From the IMG/VR virus record IMGVR_UViG_3300047325_000072, positions 31,559 through 95,558 of that record: 64,000 bases of DNA; one strand, given 5' to 3'. The position numbers were made by a program, and so were the translations under genes. The notes below the pieces were generated by a model. It did no database searches. It saw nothing but the letters and a program-made list of their open reading frames with translations, and had not been told where the DNA came from. This DNA is from a virus. Shown here piece after piece: positions 48,544 through 55,932 of this stretch; the first letter of the stretch is position 1; every line of letters begins with the position of its first letter.

Positions 48544-48574
48544 CACGGTGGGACACCTTCGTTGTAAAACCGCA

Positions 48575-48988
48575 TCATGCGGCAGCCCTCCGCTTCTCAA
48601 TTTCCTGTTTCAGGGCGCTAGCGGACCCTTTCCACAGCAGAAACGGGTTGATTCGGTAATATCCGCGGCTCGTTTCCGGGCGCTCGATCAGACCGCATTC
48701 GACGAGCGAGCGCGTCGCTTTGCTAACGGCTGCCTGATCCATTGCCAGATGGGATGCGAGGTCTTTCGGTCCCATGCACACCCGATTCCCGTAGTCGCAG
48801 CTTTGCAACATCGCGACCAGCACGCGTACGGCCTGCATGCCGAGGGAGCGATCGGCCAATCGGCGATCAGGCTCGGTCAATCCGTCTCTCGATATGAGCA
48901 TGAAGCCTTCCGCTCCGTAGGGGTGCAGCGGCATTTTCGGCCGCTTCTCGATGAACACCGTCGTTGTTTTCGAGGCGTCGGATTGCAT
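48575..48988 (-). CDS. RepL-like winged-helix replication protein
   Basis: 137 residues. Residues ~55-125 read LGMQAVRVLVAMLQSCDYGN, MGPKDLASHLAMDQAAVSKA, RSLVECGLIERPE and YYRINPFLLWKGS. The winged helix ending in xYxINPxxxWKGS is the hallmark of the RepL plasmid initiator family, though MarR-like regulators are an alternative. It is divergent from the iteron-rich region at 49.6-50.1 kb, consistent with an initiator or origin regulator. Confidence 0.55.
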   Translation of the reverse strand: MQSDASKTTTVFIEKRPKMPLHPYGAEGFMLISRDGLTEPDRRLADRSLGMQAVRVLVAMLQSCDYGNRVCMGPKDLASHLAMDQAAVSKATRSLVECGLIERPETSRGYYRINPFLLWKGSASALKQEIEKRRAAA

Positions 48989-49030
48989 CTAATTATCGCA
49001 TTCGTGAACTTCAACACATTTAATAGGGTA

Positions 49031-49064
49031 ACTAAACACATATCACTTGTCTACTAACACATAT
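49031..49064. promoter_or_regulatory. Direct-repeat operator upstream of the RepL-like gene
   Basis: ACTAAACACATATC (49031-49044) and ACTAACACATATC (49052-49064), 21 bases apart (two helical turns), in an AT-rich stretch just upstream of the RepL-like start. Spacing suits a dimeric DNA-binding protein, possibly autoregulation. Confidence 0.5.
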
Positions 49065-49442
49065 CGCCCCCTTACAGATCAAGGGCTTACAGGTCGCTCT
49101 TTCTATGATCTTATCTATAGGCATCGGAACTCACGGAGGGAGAGCGTCCGATGCGCAACCCGAGGCGTAGCCGAAGGCCATCGCGATAGCGACCCAAACG
49201 CTCGACACAGAGCGGGGCCGATCGCGCTCCAGCTGACGATCGCATGATCGCAGCGCAGCCCGCGGGCCACCACCGCCCGCCGGCGAGCGTAACCGCTTCG
49301 CCCACCGCACACCCAACCGACCAGGTGGCCCTAAAAGCCGCCAGGAAGCCCGTACAGCACACTTCGCCAAACGGGCTACCCAAGTAGCCCAGGAGCCGCA
49401 AACGCCCCTCTGCGGGCTTCCTACGCGGTTTTTAGGGCCGGT

Positions 49443-49533
49443 CTAGCCGACCCGCTTCTGTAGTCGGGCATGCAGACCGTGCGCGTGCTGGTCGCGACGG
49501 GCCAGGGGAAAATTTACCATTTACCAACCCTCC
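49443..49533 (-). pseudogene. Mosaic of NusG-like 5' end and RepL-like fragment
   Basis: Bases ~49494-49533 match the start region of the NusG-like gene (GCGACG-GCCAGGGGAAA block, same ATG and GGAGGG site). It then opens only 25 codons (ATG 49520 to stop 49443). Adjacent bases ~49468-49497 in plus orientation match, with two differences, the codons for GMQAVRVLVA of the RepL-like gene. It looks like rearranged duplicates. Confidence 0.5.
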
Positions 49534-49555
49534 TTCTGAAAAACCAGGGAAAATC

Positions 49556-49573
49556 CCAGGGGGCGCCCCCTGG
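49556..49573. repeat. Perfect 18-base palindrome
   Basis: CCAGGGGGCGCCCCCTGG at the left edge of the iteron region. Possible protein-binding site or boundary element. Confidence 0.6.
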
Positions 49574-49592
49574 CGCGAATAGCAGGCAGAAA

Positions 49593-50079
49593 TTACCCCA
49601 CTTACCCCTTAGTTACCCCATCACTTTTTTTTATGGGGTAATTTCTATACCCTTGAAACTACTCACATATTTAGCGTTATTATGTAATATTACCCCTATT
49701 ACCCCTTCTTTCTACCTTCCTAAAGCAACTGAAGAAGAGGCACATTGCGTTGCGTTACGTTACCCAGTCTTAAAAAATAACTTATAACGCACACAAATTT
49801 GCGACGCAAACGTACTCTTACGGGGTACCCGATTGAGGGGTAACAGGGGTAATTTCCGCACCACTTTCGTTACGATTTACCCTCCTTTTTAAGCTATTTC
49901 GACCGATATCTCTACGATCTAACCCTAAACCTCACATTAGTGGGCATAAACCCCTATTTTCCGCTAGCCGGCAATCAGGCCGTAACGCTGCCGGCGATAG
50001 CCGGCAATCAGGCCGTAACGCCCGTAACGCTGCCGTAACGCTGCCGGAAATCAGGCCGTAACGATAACGGGGGTTATCG
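49593..50079. other. Iteron-rich non-coding region, candidate replication origin
   Basis: Two repeat families. (1) TTACCCC at 49593, 49602, 49613, 49690 and 49699 and its inverse GGGGTAA at 49635, 49837 and 49846, in an AT-rich stretch. (2) A 21-base unit GCCGG[C/A]AATCAGG + CCGTAACG starting at 49967, 50000 and 50043, with extra CCGTAACG copies at 50022, 50033 and 50087. A CGATAAC-GGGG-GTTATCG palindrome lies at 50062-50079. Non-coding, next to RepL-like and primase/helicase genes: the usual setting of an iteron origin. Confidence 0.6.
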
Positions 50080-50127
50080 CCCCCGCCCGTAACGCTAAAA
50101 CTCCCTATTTATCGGCAAAACTATCGC

Positions 50128-50156
50128 TTTACTCACACTTCAGACCCCGCTATTAT
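50128..50156 (+). promoter_or_regulatory. Promoter for the replication operon (TTTACT family)
   Basis: TTTACT 50128-50133, 17 bases, TATTAT 50151-50156. Located 42 bases upstream of the 50198 gene, immediately right of the iteron region. Among the best copies of the family. Confidence 0.7.
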
Positions 50157-50197
50157 ATCGCCCCGGTGATGAGCCGCGCTGAACGGGGGGATAGCCT

Positions 50198-50677
50198 ATG
50201 GACATCGCCGAAAGTTTCCTCGACGATTTCAATTCCCTCTTAGACGACGATTTCAATTCCCGTGACCGCCCTAATAAACCTAAACCTAAACCTAAACTTA
50301 AACTTAAACTTAAATCGCCGTCTCTGACTAACGCCGAGCGGCAACGGCGTTATCGAGAGCGTGGCCGCCTCTGGCGTGACAGCATACAAGAGCGCAACAG
50401 CGTTGCGGTCGCTGAAGCCCGCGCCCAGATTGCTACCCTGTGGGCTGCTAATTTCGGAAATGCGGCTTTTACTGCCGGCACCCTTGTCGAAAGCGCCCGA
50501 AGCGTTCCGTCTCTCACTGAAGCCCTTCACATTTTGGCACCGTCCACTGTAAGGGGTGGGCAGCCCTCACTGAATCGTCTCGGGCGTGAACTGCGGAGCG
50601 CTTCTAACACCCTTTGGGCACCGGAGTTGCGCCTCTGCATCGCCGCTGCGCCGGATATCTGGAGATTCGCCAACTAA
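50198..50677 (+). CDS. Lys-rich DNA-binding candidate before primase
   Basis: 159 residues. Acidic start with two DDFNS repeats, then a KPKPKPKLKLKLK tract encoded by tandem CTAAAC/CTTAAA hexamers, then a NAERQRRYRERGRLWRDSI motif common in small phage and plasmid DNA-associated proteins. The C-terminal half is helical. Directly precedes primase and follows the origin candidate; probably a replication accessory or origin-binding protein. Confidence 0.5.
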   Translation: MDIAESFLDDFNSLLDDDFNSRDRPNKPKPKPKLKLKLKSPSLTNAERQRRYRERGRLWRDSIQERNSVAVAEARAQIATLWAANFGNAAFTAGTLVESARSVPSLTEALHILAPSTVRGGQPSLNRLGRELRSASNTLWAPELRLCIAAAPDIWRFAN

Positions 50678-50702
50678 CTAACTCACCCCCAACAACACAC
50701 AA

Positions 50703-53003
50703 ATGCCCGCCAACACCCCCCAGGCCGTTGCATGGCTAATCGCGTGGTATGCGGGGGGGCCTTATACCATTGTCCACGACCGCGAGGCCGACGGCGGCGC
50801 AGGCACTTGGCGCGCTCGGCAGTTCCCCCGCGGGCAGGAAGCCGCGCTAGCAGCCTTTATCGAGGCCAATCAGGGCCGCAACAACCTCTATTTCGTCCCT
50901 AACCTTGCAACCTTGGGCGTGCGCTCCTCCCCGCTGGAGGAGGACATGCGGGCGCGCCTCACCGTCGTTGCGGACGTTGACCTCCCTATCGTTCTCAACC
51001 CTAAAGACCCGCTCGTCCTTGACGGTATGGCCCTCCCCCACGAGCGCGTCGTTGCGGAGGCCGCTCTAGCCACTTTAGAGGGCTGCGAGCCGCCCCCGAG
51101 CGCCTTGGTGTGGTCCGGGGGCGGCTATCAGGCTTTCTGGCGCCTAGAGTGTGCCCTGCTGGCCGAATACGATGCGGAGGTCGCGCCCCGCATCGTTGCC
51201 CTCGCTGACGCCGTGGGCGGCGACTATGTGCAAAATATAAATCGCCTGATGCGCCTGCCGGGCACGGTAAACGTGCTCAACAAAAAGAAACGTAACGAGG
51301 GGCGCATCCCCTCGATTTCCTTTGTCCTATTTGCCGATTGGGACCGTGTCTATCCCCTAGACGTTGCGCCCCTCCCTATTCCTCCCTCTCCCGCAATCGA
51401 CCCGCTCGCATCGCTTCCGCCTTCCTGGGCGGAGCGCATTCGGGACGGGTCCACGTCCCATCTGAAGGGCAAAGATAAATCCCGCTCCGCGGCGCTTTGG
51501 GCAGTTGTTTGTTACTTGCTACGGCAACATTGGTCCGATGCGCAGATTTTGCCGATCCTGCTCAACCCCGATTACGGAATATCGACGCACGTCCTTGACC
51601 AAGGCAATCCCGAGGCATACGCGCGCCGCCAGATTGCCGACGCCAAAGCTCTTTTAGAAAAAGACTTTACACGCGACGAACGCAACCGCATCGACTCGGA
51701 TAATCTAGATAATATCAACAAAGGTTTAACAGCCTTGAATACAACTCTTTCATATAACTCTTTTTCCGACAAATTCTATTACATGAATGGCGATGCCCGT
51801 CCGAAAGCTCTCGACGATGCCTCCATTATTCATTACCGTTTTCGCTTTGAGAAGGATTTGGGGTTTCGCCCCACAAAAGAATATTTCCGGGACGCCCTTA
51901 CCGAAACCGCGCGCCGGACCTCCTTTCATCCTATTCAGGATTACCTTTCACCCGCGAACCTTGTTTGGGACCGCACTCCGCGCCTCGACACCTGGGCGAT
52001 CGAGCATGGCGGCGCGCCCGATACTCTTTATGCCCGCGCAGTCTGCTCTTTGATTATGATAGCCGCGGTGGCCCGGATATATCATCCCGGTATAAAATTT
52101 GATCAGATGTTGGTTTTAGAAAGTCAGCAGCAAGGAACAAACAAGTCTCAAGCAATAGAAACACTTGCGGTAAATCCGGACTGGTATACCTCTTCCCTTG
52201 AGTTGGGAGACACGGAGCAAAAGATCATGGAACAAACCGCGGGAAAATGGTTCGTAGAGTTTTCCGAGTTAGGTGGAATGACCAAGAGCGAGGTAGAAAA
52301 AGTTAAGAGCCAGATGTCACGCACCGTGGACTCCGCCCGCCCTGCTTACGGCTATTTCCGGGTTGACCGCTCTCGGCAATTTGTATTTTGGGGCACCACC
52401 AACTCGTCTCAGTATTTAAGGGACGATCAAAATCGTCGTTTTTGGCCTTTGATCGTTTCGGAGTTCGACCTAACTGCGCTGCGCGCCGTGCGTGATCAGC
52501 TTTGGGCGGAGGCCCGCGATCGGTTTTTCCTCGCTCGGGACCGGGCCGCGGCCGCAGGCGTTCCCATTCACGAAAGCATTACCCTATCCCGCGATCTTTG
52601 GCCGGCCGCTGCTGCCGAGCAGGACGCGCGGCGCGAGCATGACCCCTGGGAGGACATCTTCGACCGAGCTTTCCTCGATCTTAAGGGCCATATCGCTACG
52701 GGCGAGGCTTTCCAAGTCATCGCCAAGCCCGACGAGCGGTTAACCGAGATTGACCAGCGCCGGGTCGGCAAGATCATGCGCCTTTTGGGCTTTCAACGGG
52801 TTCATACTACCTATAAGGCATCCTCCCCGCGAATTGGTTATTACTATGCGCGCGGCACGCCGGAAGAGCGTCACACACCTCTATTTGTTTTCCGGGACGT
52901 ACACACAGGGCACGTGATTGTCACTGATAACTGCGTGGACCCCGAGACCATCGACCCCGGCGACAACCTTCTGGGCTTTTCCAGTCCCCGCGTTAGGCAT
53001 TAG
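50703..53003 (+). CDS. Primase-helicase (prim-pol-like plus VapE-type helicase)
   Basis: 766 residues. N-terminal ~220 residues are primase-like (LTVVADVDLP catalytic-type Asp pair, SGGGYQAFWRL, VGGDYVQNINRLMRLPGTVN). Residues ~430-640 are a virulence-associated-E type P-loop helicase. Walker A is altered (QQQGTNKSQ), followed by EQTAGKWFVEFSELGGM, AYGYFRVDRSRQFVFWGTTN and DQNRRFWPLIV. C-terminal winged-helix-like tail. Such enzymes initiate and unwind phage replication forks. Confidence 0.85.
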   Translation: MPANTPQAVAWLIAWYAGGPYTIVHDREADGGAGTWRARQFPRGQEAALAAFIEANQGRNNLYFVPNLATLGVRSSPLEEDMRARLTVVADVDLPIVLNPKDPLVLDGMALPHERVVAEAALATLEGCEPPPSALVWSGGGYQAFWRLECALLAEYDAEVAPRIVALADAVGGDYVQNINRLMRLPGTVNVLNKKKRNEGRIPSISFVLFADWDRVYPLDVAPLPIPPSPAIDPLASLPPSWAERIRDGSTSHLKGKDKSRSAALWAVVCYLLRQHWSDAQILPILLNPDYGISTHVLDQGNPEAYARRQIADAKALLEKDFTRDERNRIDSDNLDNINKGLTALNTTLSYNSFSDKFYYMNGDARPKALDDASIIHYRFRFEKDLGFRPTKEYFRDALTETARRTSFHPIQDYLSPANLVWDRTPRLDTWAIEHGGAPDTLYARAVCSLIMIAAVARIYHPGIKFDQMLVLESQQQGTNKSQAIETLAVNPDWYTSSLELGDTEQKIMEQTAGKWFVEFSELGGMTKSEVEKVKSQMSRTVDSARPAYGYFRVDRSRQFVFWGTTNSSQYLRDDQNRRFWPLIVSEFDLTALRAVRDQLWAEARDRFFLARDRAAAAGVPIHESITLSRDLWPAAAAEQDARREHDPWEDIFDRAFLDLKGHIATGEAFQVIAKPDERLTEIDQRRVGKIMRLLGFQRVHTTYKASSPRIGYYYARGTPEERHTPLFVFRDVHTGHVIVTDNCVDPETIDPGDNLLGFSSPRVRH

Positions 53004-53022
53004 GCCACCCTTAAAATAGTGC

Positions 53023-53051
53023 TTTACTTTAGGTTGAAACCGCGCTATTCT
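53023..53051 (+). promoter_or_regulatory. Promoter for the sugar/ThDP cluster (TTTACT family)
   Basis: TTTACT 53023-53028, 17 bases, TATTCT 53046-53051; the wider core reads GCTTTACTTTAGG as in copy 1. Positioned 38 bases before the ThDP gene at 53089. Confidence 0.7.
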
Positions 53052-53088
53052 CTCTTTGCCTCCGTAATTCTTAGTCATCGAACAACCA

Positions 53089-53694
53089 ATGAAAACCTCA
53101 ACCCAACTCATCGCCTTCGAGGAAAAAGTCGCCCGCGCGTTTAACGACGGCCAAATACGTGCGCCGATACATCTATCAGGAGGAAACGAGGTACAGCTCA
53201 TCAACTATTTTTCATACCATTTTCGTCCTGGAGACTACGTTTTTTCAACCTGGCGTTCGCACTATCATGCGTTGCTGGCAGGAATTTCTGAGGACGACGT
53301 TTTCAACGAAATCCTAGAGCACCGCTCTATCACGCTGTGCTTCCCTGAGCATCGTTTCTATGCCTCTGGTATCGTCGCCGGCCTCGTGCCTGTCGCTCTG
53401 GGCACGGCCCTTGCTCTGAAGCTGGCTCCTAGGTCTCTAGAGGGGCACAAAGTCCATTGCTTCGTTGGCGACATGGCTGCGCGCACTGGCGCCTTTCACG
53501 AAGCTTCTGAATACGCGCTCGGTCATGAGCTTCCTGTGACTTTCATAATCGAAGATAACGGCAAATCCGTCGCCTCGCCGACCGAGGAGATTTGGGGATC
53601 TAGCGGACCTTGGCGAAATCCGCACGTCGATCTTTATTCTTACAAATTGTCTTGGCCCCACTCGGGCACCGGCCAGCGTGTCAATTTTTGGTGA
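53089..53694 (+). CDS. Thiamine-diphosphate enzyme, PP domain subunit (E1-alpha/transketolase-like)
   Basis: 201 residues, shorter than normal E1-alpha (~300). ThDP motif: G127-D128 in VHCFVGDMAARTGAFHEASE and the paired N157 in IEDNGKS, with SGIVAGLVPVALGTALALKL upstream. STWRSHYHALLAG matches E1-alpha proteins. It needs a PYR-domain partner, present as the gene at 53948. Together they would form a minimal two-subunit carboligase acting on a keto donor. Possible two-carbon transfer to a sugar. Confidence 0.75.
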   Translation: MKTSTQLIAFEEKVARAFNDGQIRAPIHLSGGNEVQLINYFSYHFRPGDYVFSTWRSHYHALLAGISEDDVFNEILEHRSITLCFPEHRFYASGIVAGLVPVALGTALALKLAPRSLEGHKVHCFVGDMAARTGAFHEASEYALGHELPVTFIIEDNGKSVASPTEEIWGSSGPWRNPHVDLYSYKLSWPHSGTGQRVNFW

Positions 53695-53720
53695 TCCTCA
53701 CAATTCAGGAGATGGATTCG

Positions 53721-53951
53721 ATGCCTACGGCGCGCCAGATGAGCGACAGATCGATCGGGCGTTACCGCGCGTCGTTCGCAAGCATTTGCCCGGAATGCGG
53801 GGAAATCGTCGAATCCAAGTGGGTCGCTGGGGGCGGTTGCTTGCCCAGTCCGCGTGAATACCAACTGGTTGCGGACTGGGTTTATCACGCGCCGTGCTGG
53901 GATATAGCGCTCGCGAGACTGGCGCCGTCTATGCACACAGGAGAAAAATGA
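53721..53951 (+). CDS. Small Cys-containing protein between the ThDP subunits
   Basis: 76 residues from ATG 53721 (AGGAG eight bases upstream). Contains SICPECGEIVESKW and HAPCWD, a likely metal-binding CxxC...C set. Its stop overlaps the start of the PYR subunit (ATGA), so it is made with the enzyme and may be a third subunit or chaperone. No family known. Confidence 0.55.
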   Translation: MPTARQMSDRSIGRYRASFASICPECGEIVESKWVAGGGCLPSPREYQLVADWVYHAPCWDIALARLAPSMHTGEK

Positions 53952-54472
53952 CCCCCTACCTTTCGGCCCTCTCCGAAGCGATGGGAATCCTTGCCGCAGA
54001 CCCGCGGACCCTCTTTCTCGGGCAAGGTGTCTGCTATCCTGGCGTCGGCTACTTTCAAACTTTGTCCTCCGTTCCCGAGGACAAACGTCTTGAAGTTCCA
54101 GTTTTTGAAAATACCCAAGTCGGTCTAACGCTGGGCCTTGCCGTCGCCGGGCGCTTGCCGATCAGCCTTTTCCCGCGGATCAATTTTTTGATTGAAGGGA
54201 CCGGGCAACTCGTACAGCACGTTGATAAGTGGCACGCCCTCACCGGCACGCACCCGCATTTGATAATTCGCACCGTCGTGGCTGACGGCGACCCTCCTGG
54301 ACTTGATCCCGGACCCCAGCACCTGGGCGACTACACCGAAGCGCTTATGCGGATGTGCCCAAATATCGAATTTCATTGTCTACATTCCGCAGAACAAGTG
54401 CCTTTGTTTTATAATCACGCATTTCATGTTCGTGTTCCCCACATCCTGGTTGAATATGCGAGGCTGTATTGA
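53948..54472 (+). CDS. Thiamine-diphosphate enzyme, PYR domain subunit (E1-beta-like)
   Basis: 174 residues from ATG 53948 with GGAG site. Catalytic Glu54 in VPVFENTQVGLTLGLAVAG activates the ThDP pyrimidine. PISLFPRINFLIEG and QHVDKWHALTG follow the E1-beta/transketolase PYR pattern. It lacks the C-terminal domain of full E1-beta proteins. Split E1-like pairs in sugar clusters (for example avilamycin AviB1/AviB2) add two-carbon branches to sugars; a comparable role is inferred. Confidence 0.75.
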   Translation: MTPYLSALSEAMGILAADPRTLFLGQGVCYPGVGYFQTLSSVPEDKRLEVPVFENTQVGLTLGLAVAGRLPISLFPRINFLIEGTGQLVQHVDKWHALTGTHPHLIIRTVVADGDPPGLDPGPQHLGDYTEALMRMCPNIEFHCLHSAEQVPLFYNHAFHVRVPHILVEYARLY

Positions 54473-54654
54473 AAGACGACGATCTCATCATCCGCCTAGC
54501 CCGTATCATCGAGCCTGTTTTCGATCGGGCTTCTAGAAATACGCGCAACAACGCTTTGATCACGGCGCGCGCTGTGCTGGCCGAGGTTGAACGTTCCCGG
54601 TTCCTTGAGGGCCGCGCTATCAGCGAGCTTTATTTGGGGCCTAAAATCGGTTAA
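54469..54654 (+). CDS. Small helical protein
   Basis: 61 residues, TTG start overlapping the PYR-subunit stop (TTGA). Charged helices (DDDLIIRLARIIEPVFDRAS, ALITARAVLAEVERSRFLEG). Last gene before the TnpB element. Function unknown. Confidence 0.45.
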   Translation: MKDDDLIIRLARIIEPVFDRASRNTRNNALITARAVLAEVERSRFLEGRAISELYLGPKIG

Positions 54655-54701
54655 AAAGTCATCCTATGGGATAGGAATTGCAGCACCCCTAAAAATAGTC
54701 C

Positions 54702-54730
54702 TTGTCTTTTATATAAGCCGAGGCTATTTT
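54702..54730 (+). promoter_or_regulatory. Promoter for tnpB
   Basis: TTGTCT 54702-54707, 17 bases, TATTTT 54725-54730, ending seven bases before the tnpB ATG at 54737, so the transcript would be leaderless or initiate very close to the start codon. It lies inside the left-end inverted repeat. Confidence 0.5.
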
Positions 54731-54736
54731 TAAGAA

Positions 54737-55912
54737 ATGCTCGACGCAAGCCGAATTCGCCTATATCCGACTTCCTTGCAAGCTCAAACCTTGGCCGTTC
54801 AATTTGGCTGTGTACGTTGGGTTTGGAACAACGCTCTAGCCGCAACAGGCGATCTTTATCGCGCCACAGGCAAACGCTTGCCCTATCATACGATGTCTAT
54901 TCGTCTTCCGAAATTAAAACAAGAATATGAATGGCTACGCGCTGCTGACAGCCAAGCGTTGCAACAATCCTTGCAGAACCTCGCCAGGGCGTTCGAGAAC
55001 TTCTTTGCCAAGCGGGGTAAATATCCACGCTTCAAGTTCAAGCACGGTCGTCAGTCTATCCAATATCCCCAACGGGTGAAGATCGAAGGCCCGCGCATCT
55101 ACCTGCCGAAAGTCGGCTGGGTGAAGTGCGTCGTGCATCGCACGATTGTCGGCAGGATGAAAACCGTAACGGTCAGTCGCAACACCTGCGGGCAGTTCCA
55201 TGCCTCGATCCTGACCGATAATGATGCACCCCTGCCTAAGGTGAGTACCGAGGGGCCGGCGATCGGCATCGATGTCGGGCTGACCCACATTGCTATTACC
55301 AGCAACGGATCGAAGTTTGAAAACCCCCGTCATCTACGCAAGGCGGAAAGGAATCTCAAGCGCAAACAGCGCAAGCTCTCACGCAAAAGGAAAGGATCGA
55401 ACAGCCGGAACAAAGCCCGACGGCTGGTTGCTCGCGCGCATGAGCGCGTCGTGTGCGCGCGAAAGGATAACCTGCACAAACTGTCTCGCCGGATCGTCAA
55501 CGAAAACCAAGTTGTCGTAGTCGAAGACCTGCATGTGAAAGGGATTAGTCTTGCGAAGGCCGTTGGCGAAGCAGGATGGGGCACGTTTACCAGGTTTCTT
55601 GAATACAAAGCCGCGCGTGCCGGAAAGGCATTCATCAGGTGCGACCGCTGGTATCCGAGTTCCAAGGCATGCTCTGCGTGCGGTTCGATCTGCGATAAGA
55701 TGCCGCTTTCTGTTCGGGTTTGGAACTGCGCCCATTGCGGCGCTAGCCACGATCGGGACATCAACGCGGCGATAAATATCCGCGACGAAGGTTTGCGGAT
55801 ATTGGCGGCCGGAGCGGTCGCTACTGCTAGTGGAGGCAGTGCAAGTCACGGCAAGAGGCGCAATCCTCGTGTTCGTGCGATTGCCGTTGAAACTAGAAGC
55901 TCCACCCCATGA
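54737..55912 (+). CDS. tnpB: TnpB RNA-guided nuclease
   Basis: 391 residues, full length. RuvC residues D179 (AIGIDVGLTHIA), E263 (VVVVEDLHVKG) and D341 (HDRDINAAINI). Zinc ribbon C312/C315 (ACSACG) and C331/C334 (CAHCG). Intact active site, so likely functional. TnpB cuts DNA guided by a right-end-derived RNA at a site flanking a short TAM. No TnpA nearby, so movement would need another transposase. Could also act in competition against other phages. Confidence 0.9.
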   Translation: MLDASRIRLYPTSLQAQTLAVQFGCVRWVWNNALAATGDLYRATGKRLPYHTMSIRLPKLKQEYEWLRAADSQALQQSLQNLARAFENFFAKRGKYPRFKFKHGRQSIQYPQRVKIEGPRIYLPKVGWVKCVVHRTIVGRMKTVTVSRNTCGQFHASILTDNDAPLPKVSTEGPAIGIDVGLTHIAITSNGSKFENPRHLRKAERNLKRKQRKLSRKRKGSNSRNKARRLVARAHERVVCARKDNLHKLSRRIVNENQVVVVEDLHVKGISLAKAVGEAGWGTFTRFLEYKAARAGKAFIRCDRWYPSSKACSACGSICDKMPLSVRVWNCAHCGASHDRDINAAINIRDEGLRILAAGAVATASGGSASHGKRRNPRVRAIAVETRSSTP

Positions 55913-55932
55913 GAAGGGGTAGAGTAGTTCAC
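55880..55932 (+). ncRNA. Candidate omega-RNA 3' scaffold
   Basis: The right-end hairpin (55900-55924) and adjoining GAGTAGTTCAC would form the 3' scaffold of a TnpB guide RNA. The guide should then begin at about 55933 inside the dehydratase gene. It overlaps the tnpB 3' end, as is usual. Inference from element structure only. Confidence 0.35.

Larger units (their letters stand above)
54655..55932 (+). mobile_element. IS200/IS605-type TnpB-only element
   Basis: Inferred limits. Left: after the stop at 54654, with a TCCTAT-GGG-ATAGGA hairpin (54662-54676) and an AAAAATAG...CTATTTTT inverted repeat (54691-54698/54724-54731). Right: a hairpin ACCCC...GGGGT (55904-55920, extended by CTC/GAG) followed by GAGTAGTTCAC ending at 55932, typical of IS605-group right ends. 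It carries TnpB but no TnpA transposase. The right end provides the first eight codons of the downstream gene. Confidence 0.6.

Noticed and set aside
48485-49057. Rightward 190-residue ORF opposite the RepL-like gene
   Set aside because: Antisense shadow of the RepL-like coding region, without recognisable domain.
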